Shown one piece after another: positions 1 through 7,602 of a DNA stretch of 40,826 nucleotides. How positions within the stretch are numbered: the first letter of the stretch is position 1; the number at the start of each line of letters is the position of its first letter. The translations under genes and the position numbers were made by a program. The stretch spans positions 735 through 41,560 of the forward strand of contig DBNU01000178.1 of assembly GCA_002299125.1 (NCBI GenBank). Direction: 5' to 3'. The DNA comes from Proteobacteria bacterium UBA664 (GTDB lineage Bacteria > Pseudomonadota > Gammaproteobacteria > UBA7966). The notes beneath the pieces were generated by a model that saw only the letters and a list, made by a program, of their open reading frames with translations, was not told the origin of the DNA and did not search any database.

Positions 1-710
1 AGGCGCGTCTGCGCATGGGCGAACATCTGGCCGAGCGCATTCGCCGCGACTGGCCCGATCACGATATCGATGTGGTCGTACCGATCCCGGATACCTCGCG
101 AACGGCAGCACTGGAACTCGCCAATGCCCTCAAGCTCACCTATCGCGAGGGCTTCATCAAGAACCGCTACATCCCGCGTACCTTCATCATGCCCGGCCAG
201 CAGCTCAGGCAGCGCTCCGTGCGCCAGAAGCTGAACGCCATCCCGCTGGAGTTCGGCGGCCGGAACGTGCTGCTGGTGGATGATTCCATCGTCCGTGGCA
301 CGACCTCCCGGCAGATCGTGCAGATGGCGCGCGAGGCCGGTGCGCGGCGTGTTTACTTCGCCTCGGCGGCACCGCCGGTCCGCTACCCGAACGTCTATGG
401 CATCGATATGCCGACCACCGAGGAGCTGGTGGCCAATGGCCGCACGGAGGCCGAGGTCGGCGCCTGCATCGGTGCTGATCGCATCATCTACCAGGCGCTG
501 CCCGATCTCGTGGCGGCCTGCCGCCGCGGCAATCCCGCGATCGAGGATTTCGATACCTCCTGCTTCACCGGCGAGTACGTGACTGCCGATGTCACGCCGG
601 ATTACCTTTCGGCCCTGCGTGAACGACGCGGCGAGTTCGCGAGGGAGCGCGGCAACGGTGCCCGCAACACCCTCACCGACCTCAGCGCCAACACCGATCC
701 CTACGCCTGA
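1..710 (+). CDS. purF: Amidophosphoribosyltransferase, C-terminal part (5' end outside window)
   Basis: This is the C-terminal portion of glutamine PRPP amidotransferase, which makes 5-phosphoribosylamine in the first step of purine synthesis in the cytoplasm. The reading frame is open from base 3 at the window edge, so the gene starts upstream and the N-terminal glutamine amidotransferase domain is not visible. The visible part is the phosphoribosyltransferase domain. It contains the stretch RTFIMPGQQLRQRSVRQKLN and the PRPP-binding motif VLLVDDSIVRGTTS (about 85-98 counted from the Met at base 15), followed by the SAAPPVRYPNVYGIDMP block. These match enterobacterial PurF closely. The stop at 708-710 is followed by a convergent gene 33 bases away. 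In Pseudomonas metZ directly follows purF; here metZ lies 26 kb downstream. Confidence 0.96.
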   Translation, partial: ARLRMGEHLAERIRRDWPDHDIDVVVPIPDTSRTAALELANALKLTYREGFIKNRYIPRTFIMPGQQLRQRSVRQKLNAIPLEFGGRNVLLVDDSIVRGTTSRQIVQMAREAGARRVYFASAAPPVRYPNVYGIDMPTTEELVANGRTEAEVGACIGADRIIYQALPDLVAACRRGNPAIEDFDTSCFTGEYVTADVTPDYLSALRERRGEFARERGNGARNTLTDLSANTDPYA

Positions 711-743
711 TGGCCCTTGGGCAGCGGCCGAGGCCCAACAAGC

Positions 744-1679
744 TCAGCTCCTTTCGCTGAGGAGACCGAGGGCGATGGCCGTGGCTGCGGTGCGGGTTTC
801 CACTCCGAGCTTGATGAAGATGTGCTCCAGATGCTTCTCGATGGTCCGCGGAGATAACCCGAGGATCTCGGCGACGTCACGGTTGGTCTTGCCACGGGCC
901 ACCCACACGAGGACCTCGGTCTCTCTGACGGTGAGACCGAAGGCCTCCTCGAGGCGGCCACGCGCCTCCGTTGGCTGGGACTCCAGGACAAGCAGCCATT
1001 CGTTCTCGAATGCCCGGCCCGCATGGTGCACATGCAGCGTGCCTGCTGGCGTCTCGACGCGCAGGCAAGGCAGCCCGCAGTGCGCATCCGCGATGTGCTC
1101 GCCGTCCCGGATCATCCATTGCACGATGCCCGTGGGAAGGTGTCGTTCAGAGCCGAGCGGAGGCCCAAGCCAGTGGTCGATGAGCGCGAGGGCCCGGCCC
1201 GTGGCCCAGGTGATGGTGCCGTCGCTCCGGCACATCACGGCACGACTCCCCAGTGCGCGCATCGATGCCTCGGCACGACGGGAGAGTCGGGATTTGGCGA
1301 TGTGGGCCGAGAGCCGGGCCAGCAGTTCACGCTCGTTGATGGGCTTGACGATGTAATCGACTGCCCCTTCACCAAAGGCGCGTTCGATGTCCACGGCCGC
1401 AGCCAGGGCAGTGATGAACAGGATCGGCACATCGGCCGTCCTGATGGAAGTCTGCAGTCGATGGCAGACCTCGAATCCGTCGAGGCCCGGCATGAGGACA
1501 TCGAGCAGGATGGCATCCGGCCTCAGGGTCTCGACCAGCGCAAGCGCACTGCTGCCGTCACGGGCGTCGAGTACGGCATAGCCGGCATCGGAGAGCAAAT
1601 CTCGCAGGAGATCGACGCTGGCCGCGGCGTCATCCACAACCAGCACCGTTCCCTTTGCTGGGGGCGAGACGTGACTCAT
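744..1679 (-). CDS. Response regulator, REC plus LuxR-type HTH
   Basis: This 311-aa two-component response regulator is probably the transcriptional output of the adjacent kinase. The receiver domain occupies about residues 10-125, with the acidic pair DD16-17, phosphoacceptor Asp60 in AILLDVLMPG, and Lys112 in the KP motif. A middle region (about 135-235) resembles a degenerate PAS fold, but I cannot confirm this. The C-terminus (about 240-305) is a LuxR/NarL helix-turn-helix with GLTVRETEVLVWVARGKTN and SPRTIEKHLEHIFIKLGV. Its ATG overlaps the kinase stop (ATGA), which indicates translational coupling. Its DNA targets are unknown. The divergent amide operon is the obvious candidate by position. 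It lacks an AAA+ domain, so it would not itself activate sigma-54. Confidence 0.93.
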   Translation of the reverse strand: MSHVSPPAKGTVLVVDDAAASVDLLRDLLSDAGYAVLDARDGSSALALVETLRPDAILLDVLMPGLDGFEVCHRLQTSIRTADVPILFITALAAAVDIERAFGEGAVDYIVKPINERELLARLSAHIAKSRLSRRAEASMRALGSRAVMCRSDGTITWATGRALALIDHWLGPPLGSERHLPTGIVQWMIRDGEHIADAHCGLPCLRVETPAGTLHVHHAGRAFENEWLLVLESQPTEARGRLEEAFGLTVRETEVLVWVARGKTNRDVAEILGLSPRTIEKHLEHIFIKLGVETRTAATAIALGLLSERS

Positions 1680-4600
1680 GTGGTCGTGCGGGTTTGAACC
1701 ACTGTGGCAGCTCCCGCAGAGGAGGCCGGTCGCAACATGGACTCGCTGCCACGATAGCTCCAGTCGAGATCGAGCAACCTTCCGACCACCTGCAGCAGCA
1801 GCAACTCGTCTACCGGCTTGCGCACGTAACTTCTATAGTGCTCCCCGCTCGATCCCAGGTCCGGGGGCGGGCTGGCGGTGACCAGGATCACGGGGATGGT
1901 GAGGCCGCTGGCGTCGAGCGCCTCCAGGGTGGACAGACCGTCCCGGCCAGGCATGGTGAGATCGAGCAGTATCAGATCGGGACGCTGACGGGCTACGGAG
2001 GCGAGGCAATTGTCGCCGTCACCGGCCTCCTCGACCAGAAAGCCGACTCCCTCGAGCAGACTCTTGAGGATCTGGCGCTGCGGTGCCTCGTCGTCGACGA
2101 CAAGTAAGCGACGGCGCAGTCCCAGGTACTCATCCGGGAGCCGGGCGAGATATCCGGGGGGGCGCCCACCGAATCCCCGCACCTCAGGCAGGAACAGTCG
2201 GAACTGAAAGACCGAGCCGCCATCCGGGTTGCTGCGTATTTCCAGTGCGCCGCCCATCAGTTGCACGAGCATCCGGCTGATGGTCAGGCCGAGCCCGACG
2301 CCGTTGCCGCCATCCGCCGGGGTGTTTCGTCCGCGCTGGAAGGCATCGAAGATGCGCTCCGCATCCTCAATGGGAATGCCTGGACCGGAGTCGATGACCT
2401 GGAACAGCGTGAGCTCCCGGGCACAATCGAGCCGCAGGATCACGGCACCGATCGCGGTGAACTTGACCGCATTGGATATGAGATTGATCAGCACCTGCCG
2501 CAATCTCAACTCATCCACCCGTACCCGCCCCGGCATGCGTCCGTGCACGATCAATGACAGCTGGATGCCGCGACTGTCGGCATCCGGCTGGAACATCTGC
2601 ACCACCTGATTGCAGAGCTGGAGCAGGTCGACCTCCTCCGGGTGCAACTGGAACTTGCCGGCCTCGATGCGCGCAAGATCGAGGATGTCGTCGAAGAGAC
2701 TCACGACGTGCTCACCGGACTGAAGGATCACCGCCAGCTCGCGTCGGCGCTCCTCCGGCAATTCCTGGTCCCGCAGCCCACGGCGGGCGTAGCCGATGAT
2801 GCTGTTGAGAGGATTGCGGACCTCATGGCTCATGTCGGAGAGGAAGCGGCTCTTCGCTTGCGAGGCCGTCTCGGCCATCTTCTTGGCTACCTGAAGGGCG
2901 GCATCCGCCTTGCGCCGCTCCTCGATCTCGTTCAGCAGCAGGGCTGTCTGTCGCCTTGATTCCTCCTGCGCAACGATCCGCGTCTCCCGGTTGAGCACAG
3001 CCCACCACCCCGAGATCGCGACGAAGAGCAACAACAGGAGCAACAGTTGCCTGAGGATCTCACTGGTAACGACTTGGGAATGACTGAGTTCGACCAGTGA
3101 AGGCTCGTAGGCAGCAAACAGGAGGCTGACGGCACCGCCGCAGAGCAGGAGCACCAGCAGATAATGCCGCAGCACCACCGGGCCGCGACGTGGCCGCTCC
3201 CACGGCGCAGGCTCATCCAGCTCCTGCTCCGGGCGAGAGCGGCAAGGACGTTTGCAGAGGTCCTCACAGCGCGCATCGAGCGTGCAGCAGAGAGAGCAGA
3301 TGGGCCCAGCATAGGCCGGGCACATCGCCATGTCCTCGCGCTCGAAGCGATTGTTGCAAATACAGCAGGCGAGACTGGCGGCGCTGGTCCCGGCCAGTGC
3401 ATCCGGGCGCGCCAGATAGTAGCGGCCGCCGGTCATCCAGGCGATCGACGGGACGAGGAGAACGGCGGCTGTCAGGGCGACCAGCGAGGCAAAGGCCTGA
3501 GGCCAGATCCCGAACCAGCCCGCGTGGGCGGCGATCCCGAGGAGCGAGCCTACCAAGGTGGCGAGGGTGCCGACCGGATTGATGTCATGCAGGTAGGCGC
3601 GACGGAACTCGATTGATGGCGGACTGAGGCCGAGCGGCTTGTTGATCACGAGATCGGAGACCAGGGCGCCGAACCAGGCGATCGCCACGCAGGAGAACAG
3701 GCTCAGCACCTCTTCGAGCGCCTTGAACACCCCCATATTCATGAGTAGCAGCGCGAGTGCCACATTGAAGGTGAGCCAAACGACGCGTCCCGGGTGGCTG
3801 TGCGTCAGTCTGGAGAAGAAGTTCGACCATGCCAGCGAGCCAGCGTAGGCATTGGTTACGTTGATCTTCACCTGCGAGAGCACCACGAAGACCAGGGTGG
3901 CGAGCAGCGCCAGGTCCGGGCTCGGGAACAGATAGCCGAAGGCCACGAGGTACATACGGGTCGGCTCCATGGCGGGGCCTGATCCGAACTCATGCTGAAT
4001 CACGACGAAGGCGAGGAAGGCGCCCGCAAGCTGCTTGAGCACGCCGGGTACCACCCAGCCAGGTCCCCCGGCGATGGTGGCGCTCCACCAGATGAATGAG
4101 CGGCCGGCACGTCGTTCGGGCATGAAGCGTAAAAAATCCACCTGCTCGCCAATCTGGGCGATGAGGGAGAAGCAGATCGTCATCGCCGCGCCAAAGGCCA
4201 GGGGATCGAAGGCGAGGCCACTCGGTCCCTCACCCTGGAAGCTCGCCCATTGAGTGAAGAGCTCAGGTCGCTCAGCCCAGATCGCCACAAAGGGCAGGAT
4301 TGCGAGCGGGAGCCAGACCGGGAAGGTCCAGAGCTGGAAGCGGCTGATGAAGGTGACGCCGTAGGCCACCATCGGAACGATGGCGATTGAAGAGACCAGG
4401 TAACCCCAGGCAACAGGCAGCCCGAAGTAGAGCTCGAGCATCAACGCCATGATCGCCGCCTCGATGGCGAAGAAGATGAAGGTGAACGAGGCGTAGATGA
4501 GCGAGGTGATGGTGGATCCGATGTAACCGAAGCCTGCCCCACGGGCGAGCAGATCGATATCCACGTTGAAGCGTGCCGCGTAGTAGCAGATCGGCAGGCC

Positions 4601-4867
4601 CGCAAGAAAGACAACCAGTGCGGTCACCAGGATGGCAGCGACGGCATTGGTGAAGCCGTAGCGCACGAAGACAGTGCCGCCGATGGCCTCGAGGGCCAGG
4701 AAGGAGACGGACCCAAGTGCGGTCCCCGCGACTTGCCACTCGCTCAGGGTACGGAAGGAGCGTGGCGCGAAGCGGAGCGCGTAGTCCTCGAGGGTCTCAG
4801 TCGCGACCCAACTGTTGTAGTCGCGCCGGATCCGGAAGATTCGCTGAGACGGGGCGTTCATCGCCAT
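1676..4867 (-). CDS. NCS1-type transporter / hybrid sensor histidine kinase fusion
   Basis: This membrane sensor has 1063 aa. Residues about 15-480 form a multi-helix domain like NCS1 nucleobase/hydantoin permeases (CodB/PucI-like). Next comes a cysteine-rich linker at 501-542 with ten Cys, then two further hydrophobic helices (about 567-587 and 605-624) and a short coiled stretch. The kinase core is HisKA with His681 in SDMSHEVRNPLNS, an N-box at NLISNA (795-800) and G-boxes DSGPG and GVGLGL. A C-terminal receiver carries Asp969 and Lys1017. The start ATG at 4867 is chosen because AGGAG (4879-4875) sits 7 bases upstream; longer in-frame extensions lack support. It is divergent from the amide operon, so sensing an amide, urea or related nitrogen compound is a reasonable inference. 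Whether it still transports is unknown. Confidence 0.92.
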   Translation of the reverse strand: MAMNAPSQRIFRIRRDYNSWVATETLEDYALRFAPRSFRTLSEWQVAGTALGSVSFLALEAIGGTVFVRYGFTNAVAAILVTALVVFLAGLPICYYAARFNVDIDLLARGAGFGYIGSTITSLIYASFTFIFFAIEAAIMALMLELYFGLPVAWGYLVSSIAIVPMVAYGVTFISRFQLWTFPVWLPLAILPFVAIWAERPELFTQWASFQGEGPSGLAFDPLAFGAAMTICFSLIAQIGEQVDFLRFMPERRAGRSFIWWSATIAGGPGWVVPGVLKQLAGAFLAFVVIQHEFGSGPAMEPTRMYLVAFGYLFPSPDLALLATLVFVVLSQVKINVTNAYAGSLAWSNFFSRLTHSHPGRVVWLTFNVALALLLMNMGVFKALEEVLSLFSCVAIAWFGALVSDLVINKPLGLSPPSIEFRRAYLHDINPVGTLATLVGSLLGIAAHAGWFGIWPQAFASLVALTAAVLLVPSIAWMTGGRYYLARPDALAGTSAASLACCICNNRFEREDMAMCPAYAGPICSLCCTLDARCEDLCKRPCRSRPEQELDEPAPWERPRRGPVVLRHYLLVLLLCGGAVSLLFAAYEPSLVELSHSQVVTSEILRQLLLLLLLFVAISGWWAVLNRETRIVAQEESRRQTALLLNEIEERRKADAALQVAKKMAETASQAKSRFLSDMSHEVRNPLNSIIGYARRGLRDQELPEERRRELAVILQSGEHVVSLFDDILDLARIEAGKFQLHPEEVDLLQLCNQVVQMFQPDADSRGIQLSLIVHGRMPGRVRVDELRLRQVLINLISNAVKFTAIGAVILRLDCARELTLFQVIDSGPGIPIEDAERIFDAFQRGRNTPADGGNGVGLGLTISRMLVQLMGGALEIRSNPDGGSVFQFRLFLPEVRGFGGRPPGYLARLPDEYLGLRRRLLVVDDEAPQRQILKSLLEGVGFLVEEAGDGDNCLASVARQRPDLILLDLTMPGRDGLSTLEALDASGLTIPVILVTASPPPDLGSSGEHYRSYVRKPVDELLLLQVVGRLLDLDWSYRGSESMLRPASSAGAATVVQTRTTT

Positions 4868-4962
4868 GCGAGATCTCCTGGGTCGGCCGACGGACACCGG
4901 CAGGCATGCTTGGGCCGCTGCGCCGCTGGCAGACCGGAGCAAGCGGGTTGCCAACCCGGGCA

Positions 4963-4978
4963 TGCGCGGATGGTGCCA
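4963..4978 (-). promoter_or_regulatory. Possible sigma-54 promoter for the kinase operon
   Basis: On the minus strand the bases read TGGCACCATCCGCGCA. They have the full TGGCAC -24 block, the invariant GC of -12 at the correct 10-base spacing and the final A. The TT before GC is missing. The predicted start near 4951 leaves about an 84-base leader to the ATG at 4867. GG-N10-GC patterns arise by chance in GC-rich DNA. Confidence 0.35.
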
Positions 4979-5048
4979 TCGTGCTCCGCCGAGGCAGCGC
5001 GGTTCAGACAGCTTCACTGCACAGCCATGGGGCGAAGACTCCCTGCTA

Positions 5049-5065
5049 TGCACCAGTCCGGTGCC
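5049..5065. promoter_or_regulatory. NtrC-type binding site
   Basis: The 17-mer TGCACCAGTCCGGTGCC matches the NtrC consensus TGCACC-N5-GGTGCA at every specified base except the last. Its centre is about 106 bases upstream of the start predicted from the minus-strand sigma-54-like element, which is a usual enhancer distance. It is only about 54 bases from the start predicted for the plus-strand element, which is unusually close. Confidence 0.6.
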
Positions 5066-5084
5066 TACAGCCGAAGGGATGCGT

Positions 5085-5100
5085 AGGCCTGCGTATTGCC
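5085..5100 (+). promoter_or_regulatory. Possible sigma-54 promoter for the amide operon
   Basis: AGGCCTGCGTATTGCC has the GG and TTGC cores of a -24/-12 promoter at the correct spacing, and the purine at position 7. It lacks the leading T and the AC of GGCAC. The predicted start near 5111 gives a leader of about 80 bases to fmdD. Confidence 0.35.
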
Positions 5101-5192
5101 GCAGCGCACCAGAAGGCCCGAGTCTGAGGCCGTATCAGGACGCCCCGCGGGGCGCTGATATCGGCCCGCAGGAAGAGACATGGGAGATGAAC

Positions 5193-6419
5193 ATGACACG
5201 CAACAACCGACCCCGGGGCCTGTACACGGCCCTCGGCACAGCGCTCCTTACATTGGCCGCCGCGCATGCAGCGGATCATCCGACCGCTGCAGTGAACACC
5301 ACTGGACTTGCAGTCACTGACACCACCGTAGTGGTCGGTCAGCTGCACTCGGCAACCGGGACGATGGCGATCAGCGAGACCGGATCCATTCAGGCCGAGC
5401 AACTCGCCATCGCTCAGATCAATGCGATGGGCGGCGTCCTTGGGCGCAAGATCGAGGTCATCCAGGAGGATGGGGGAAGCGACTGGCCGACCTTTGCCGA
5501 AAAGGCGCGCAAGCTGCTCGTGAACGACAAGGTAGCAGCGGTCTTCGGCTGCTGGACCTCAGCCTCGCGGAAGGCAGTGCTGCCGGTCTTCGAGCGGGAG
5601 AACTCGATGCTCTATTACCCGACCTTCTATGAGGGGCTGGAGCAATCGAAGAACGTCATCTACACGGGGCAGGAAGCCACCCAGCAGATCCTCGCTGGCC
5701 TGGACTGGATCGCCAAGGAGAAGGGTGCGAAGACCTTCTTCCTCGTCGGGTCAGACTACATCTGGCCGCGCACGTCCAACAAGATCGCGCGCAAGCACAT
5801 CGAGAACGTGCTCAAGGGGACCGTGGTGGGCGAGGAGTACTACCCACTCGGGCACACCAACTTCGGTTCGCTCATCAACAAGATCAAGCTGAAAAAGCCC
5901 GACGTCATCTACTCCATCGTCGTAGGCGGATCGAACGTGGCCTGGTGGAAGCAGCTCAAGGCCGCTGGTGTCACACCGGACAAGCAGACGATCCTGACCA
6001 TCTCCGTTACCGAGGACGAGGTACTCGGCATCGGTGGCGAGAATGTCGAGGGACACTACTCCGCGATGAAGTACTTCCAGAGCCTGGACAACGACAACAA
6101 CAAGGCCTTCGTCAAGGCATTCAAGGAGAAGTATGGCGCGGACTCGGTGATCGGAGATGTCACCCAGGCAGCCTACCTCGGTCCCTGGCTGTGGAAGGCC
6201 GCGGTCGAAAGGGCCGGGAGCTTCGACGTCGACAAAGTTGCCGCGGCATCTCCTGGCATCGAACTGACAACCGCGCCGGAAGGCTACGTCAAGATCCACG
6301 AGAACCATCACCTGTGGAGCCGCCTGCGCATCGGCCAATGGCAGCGAGACGGGCAGGCGAAGGTTCTGCACGAAAGCGAACTCCTCGAACCCAATCCCTT
6401 CCCGGAGGGTTACCAGTAG
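5193..6419 (+). CDS. fmdD: Amide/urea ABC transporter substrate-binding protein (FmdD/UrtA family)
   Basis: This 408-aa periplasmic binding protein of the UrtA/FmdD group is the first gene of the amide operon. Residues about 1-28 form a signal peptide with hydrophobic core ALGTALLTLAAAHA. The mature part has the family blocks VVVGQLHSATGTMAISET, VAAVFGCWTSASRKAVLPVF and ENHHLWSRLRIGQ, and the C-terminus NPFPEGYQ. The ATG at 5193 is preferred over the in-frame ATG at 5187 because GGGAG (5182-5186) then has a 6-base spacing. Neighbouring formamidase genes and the order seen in Methylophilus methylotrophus suggest short-chain amides as ligands. Urea cannot be excluded, because a second UrtA-like gene lies downstream. 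A small hairpin (6450-6463) follows. Confidence 0.92.
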   Translation: MTRNNRPRGLYTALGTALLTLAAAHAADHPTAAVNTTGLAVTDTTVVVGQLHSATGTMAISETGSIQAEQLAIAQINAMGGVLGRKIEVIQEDGGSDWPTFAEKARKLLVNDKVAAVFGCWTSASRKAVLPVFERENSMLYYPTFYEGLEQSKNVIYTGQEATQQILAGLDWIAKEKGAKTFFLVGSDYIWPRTSNKIARKHIENVLKGTVVGEEYYPLGHTNFGSLINKIKLKKPDVIYSIVVGGSNVAWWKQLKAAGVTPDKQTILTISVTEDEVLGIGGENVEGHYSAMKYFQSLDNDNNKAFVKAFKEKYGADSVIGDVTQAAYLGPWLWKAAVERAGSFDVDKVAAASPGIELTTAPEGYVKIHENHHLWSRLRIGQWQRDGQAKVLHESELLEPNPFPEGYQ

Positions 6420-6449
6420 CGATACCCGCCAGCGACCACCCATGCCTGA

Positions 6450-6463
6450 GTCCGCGAACGGAC
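6450..6463 (+). other. Small hairpin downstream of fmdD
   Basis: GTCCG-CGAA-CGGAC can form a 5-bp stem with a tetraloop, 31 bases after the fmdD stop and in the 215-base gap before the permease gene. Such hairpins after binding-protein genes can give more binding-protein mRNA than permease mRNA. There is no U-tract, so it is unlikely to be a strong terminator. Confidence 0.3.
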
Positions 6464-6634
6464 AAGTGGTACATGGCGCAGGGCGTGGCAGGGAGTCGGT
6501 GCAGCGAGTGGCATTGCCGCCCGCCCGTGAAGCAGGAGTTCGCGCGGGGCTCTGTGGGGGGCGGCAACGCCGAGGAACATCGACGTGATCAAGGCAGTTG
6601 TTCGTTCAAGAACCTGACAAGAGGAGAAGCGAGA

Positions 6635-7558
6635 ATGGAAGGACTCACACTGGAGGAATTCGGGGCGATCCTCGTGATGCAGGGCTTCAATGGTCTGTCC
6701 TACTTCTGCGTTCTCCTGCTCATGGCGCTCGGGCTTGCGATCATCTTCGGGCAGATGGGGGTCATCAACATGGCGCACGGAGAATTTCTCACAATCGGTG
6801 CCTATGCAACGTTCCTGCTCTCCTGGCTGTCGGAACACTATGCCCCATGGTTCATGCCCTACTACTTCCTGCTCGCGGTCCTTCTTGGATTCGCGGCTGC
6901 CTTCGCCGTTGGACACCTGACGGAACTCGCCCTGATACGACACCTGTACCGCCGACCTCTCGACTCCCTGCTCGCGACCTGGGGTCTCGCTCTCATCATG
7001 CAGCAGGGATTTCGTTCACTGTTCGGCGCGCGTGAGGTCAGTGCCACCTTGCCGGACTGGCTGCTCGGCTCGTGGCAGCCGGTGAGCGGAATTGATATCC
7101 CCCTGAATGGCCTCTTCGTCATGGCACTGACCATGCTGCTGACAGCAGGCGTTCTGATTCTGACCTACCGGTCCAGGTGGGGTCTGCAGATGCGCGCAAC
7201 CACGCAGAACCGGGTGATGGCCGGTGCCGTGGGCATCGATACACAGCAGGTAGATCGCTTCACCTTCGCGCTTGGTTGCGGAATAGCGGGGGTTGCCGGT
7301 GCAGCCTTCACGACCATCGGCTCGACCGGGCCGACCAGTGGGTCCCTGTACATCGTCGACACCTTCCTGGTCGTGGTCTTCGGTGGCGCCCAGAGCATGC
7401 TGGGGACGGTGGCCTCCGCATTCTCCATCGCACAAGCGTCATCGATTCTTGAATTCTTCATGACGGGATCCATGGCAAAAGTGAGCGTTCTTCTGACCAT
7501 CATCGTCATTCTGATGATGCGTCCGGAGGGGCTTTTCCGAGCGAATGTACGCAGATAG
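6635..7558 (+). CDS. fmdE: Amide/urea ABC transporter permease 1 (FmdE/UrtB-like, short form)
   Basis: This 307-aa inner-membrane permease belongs to the branched-chain amino acid/urea type (LivH family). About eight hydrophobic segments are visible. The family motif GLAIIFGQMGVINMAHGEF lies at about 33-51, and the late motifs IVDTFLVVVFGG and MRPEGLF are present. It lacks the long N-terminal periplasmic domain found in the UrtB at 15443-17083, so it is a different architectural form. AGGAG at 6622-6626 supports the ATG at 6635. It should pair with the permease at 7603 and the two ATPases downstream. Amides are inferred as substrates from the linked formamidase gene. Confidence 0.92.
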   Translation: MEGLTLEEFGAILVMQGFNGLSYFCVLLLMALGLAIIFGQMGVINMAHGEFLTIGAYATFLLSWLSEHYAPWFMPYYFLLAVLLGFAAAFAVGHLTELALIRHLYRRPLDSLLATWGLALIMQQGFRSLFGAREVSATLPDWLLGSWQPVSGIDIPLNGLFVMALTMLLTAGVLILTYRSRWGLQMRATTQNRVMAGAVGIDTQQVDRFTFALGCGIAGVAGAAFTTIGSTGPTSGSLYIVDTFLVVVFGGAQSMLGTVASAFSIAQASSILEFFMTGSMAKVSVLLTIIVILMMRPEGLFRANVRR

Positions 7559-7602
7559 GCGCGTACATGACCCAAGCACCAAGGCACGAGGACACGCCAA
7601 TG

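Larger units (their letters stand above)
4868..5192. promoter_or_regulatory. Divergent regulatory region between kinase and amide operons
   Basis: This 325-base non-coding stretch separates the minus-strand kinase gene from the plus-strand amide operon, so promoters for both must lie here. I see a near-consensus NtrC-type dyad (5049-5065) and a sigma-54-like -24/-12 element on each strand (plus 5085-5100, minus 4963-4978). The palindrome CGCCCCGCGGGGCG lies around 5141-5154. Each element is listed separately. Confidence 0.7.

Noticed and set aside
717..761. Terminator between purF and the response regulator
   Set aside because: TTGGGC/GCCCAA (717-738) and CTCAGC/GCTGAG (743-761) are short 6-bp stems without T-tracts, and the second lies in coding sequence. 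They are too weak to call.
4927..4942. TGGCAGACCGGAGCAA as another plus-strand sigma-54 element for fmdD
   Set aside because: It has the GG and GC at correct spacing but lacks TTGC, and it would give a leader of about 240 bases. The element at 5085-5100 fits better.
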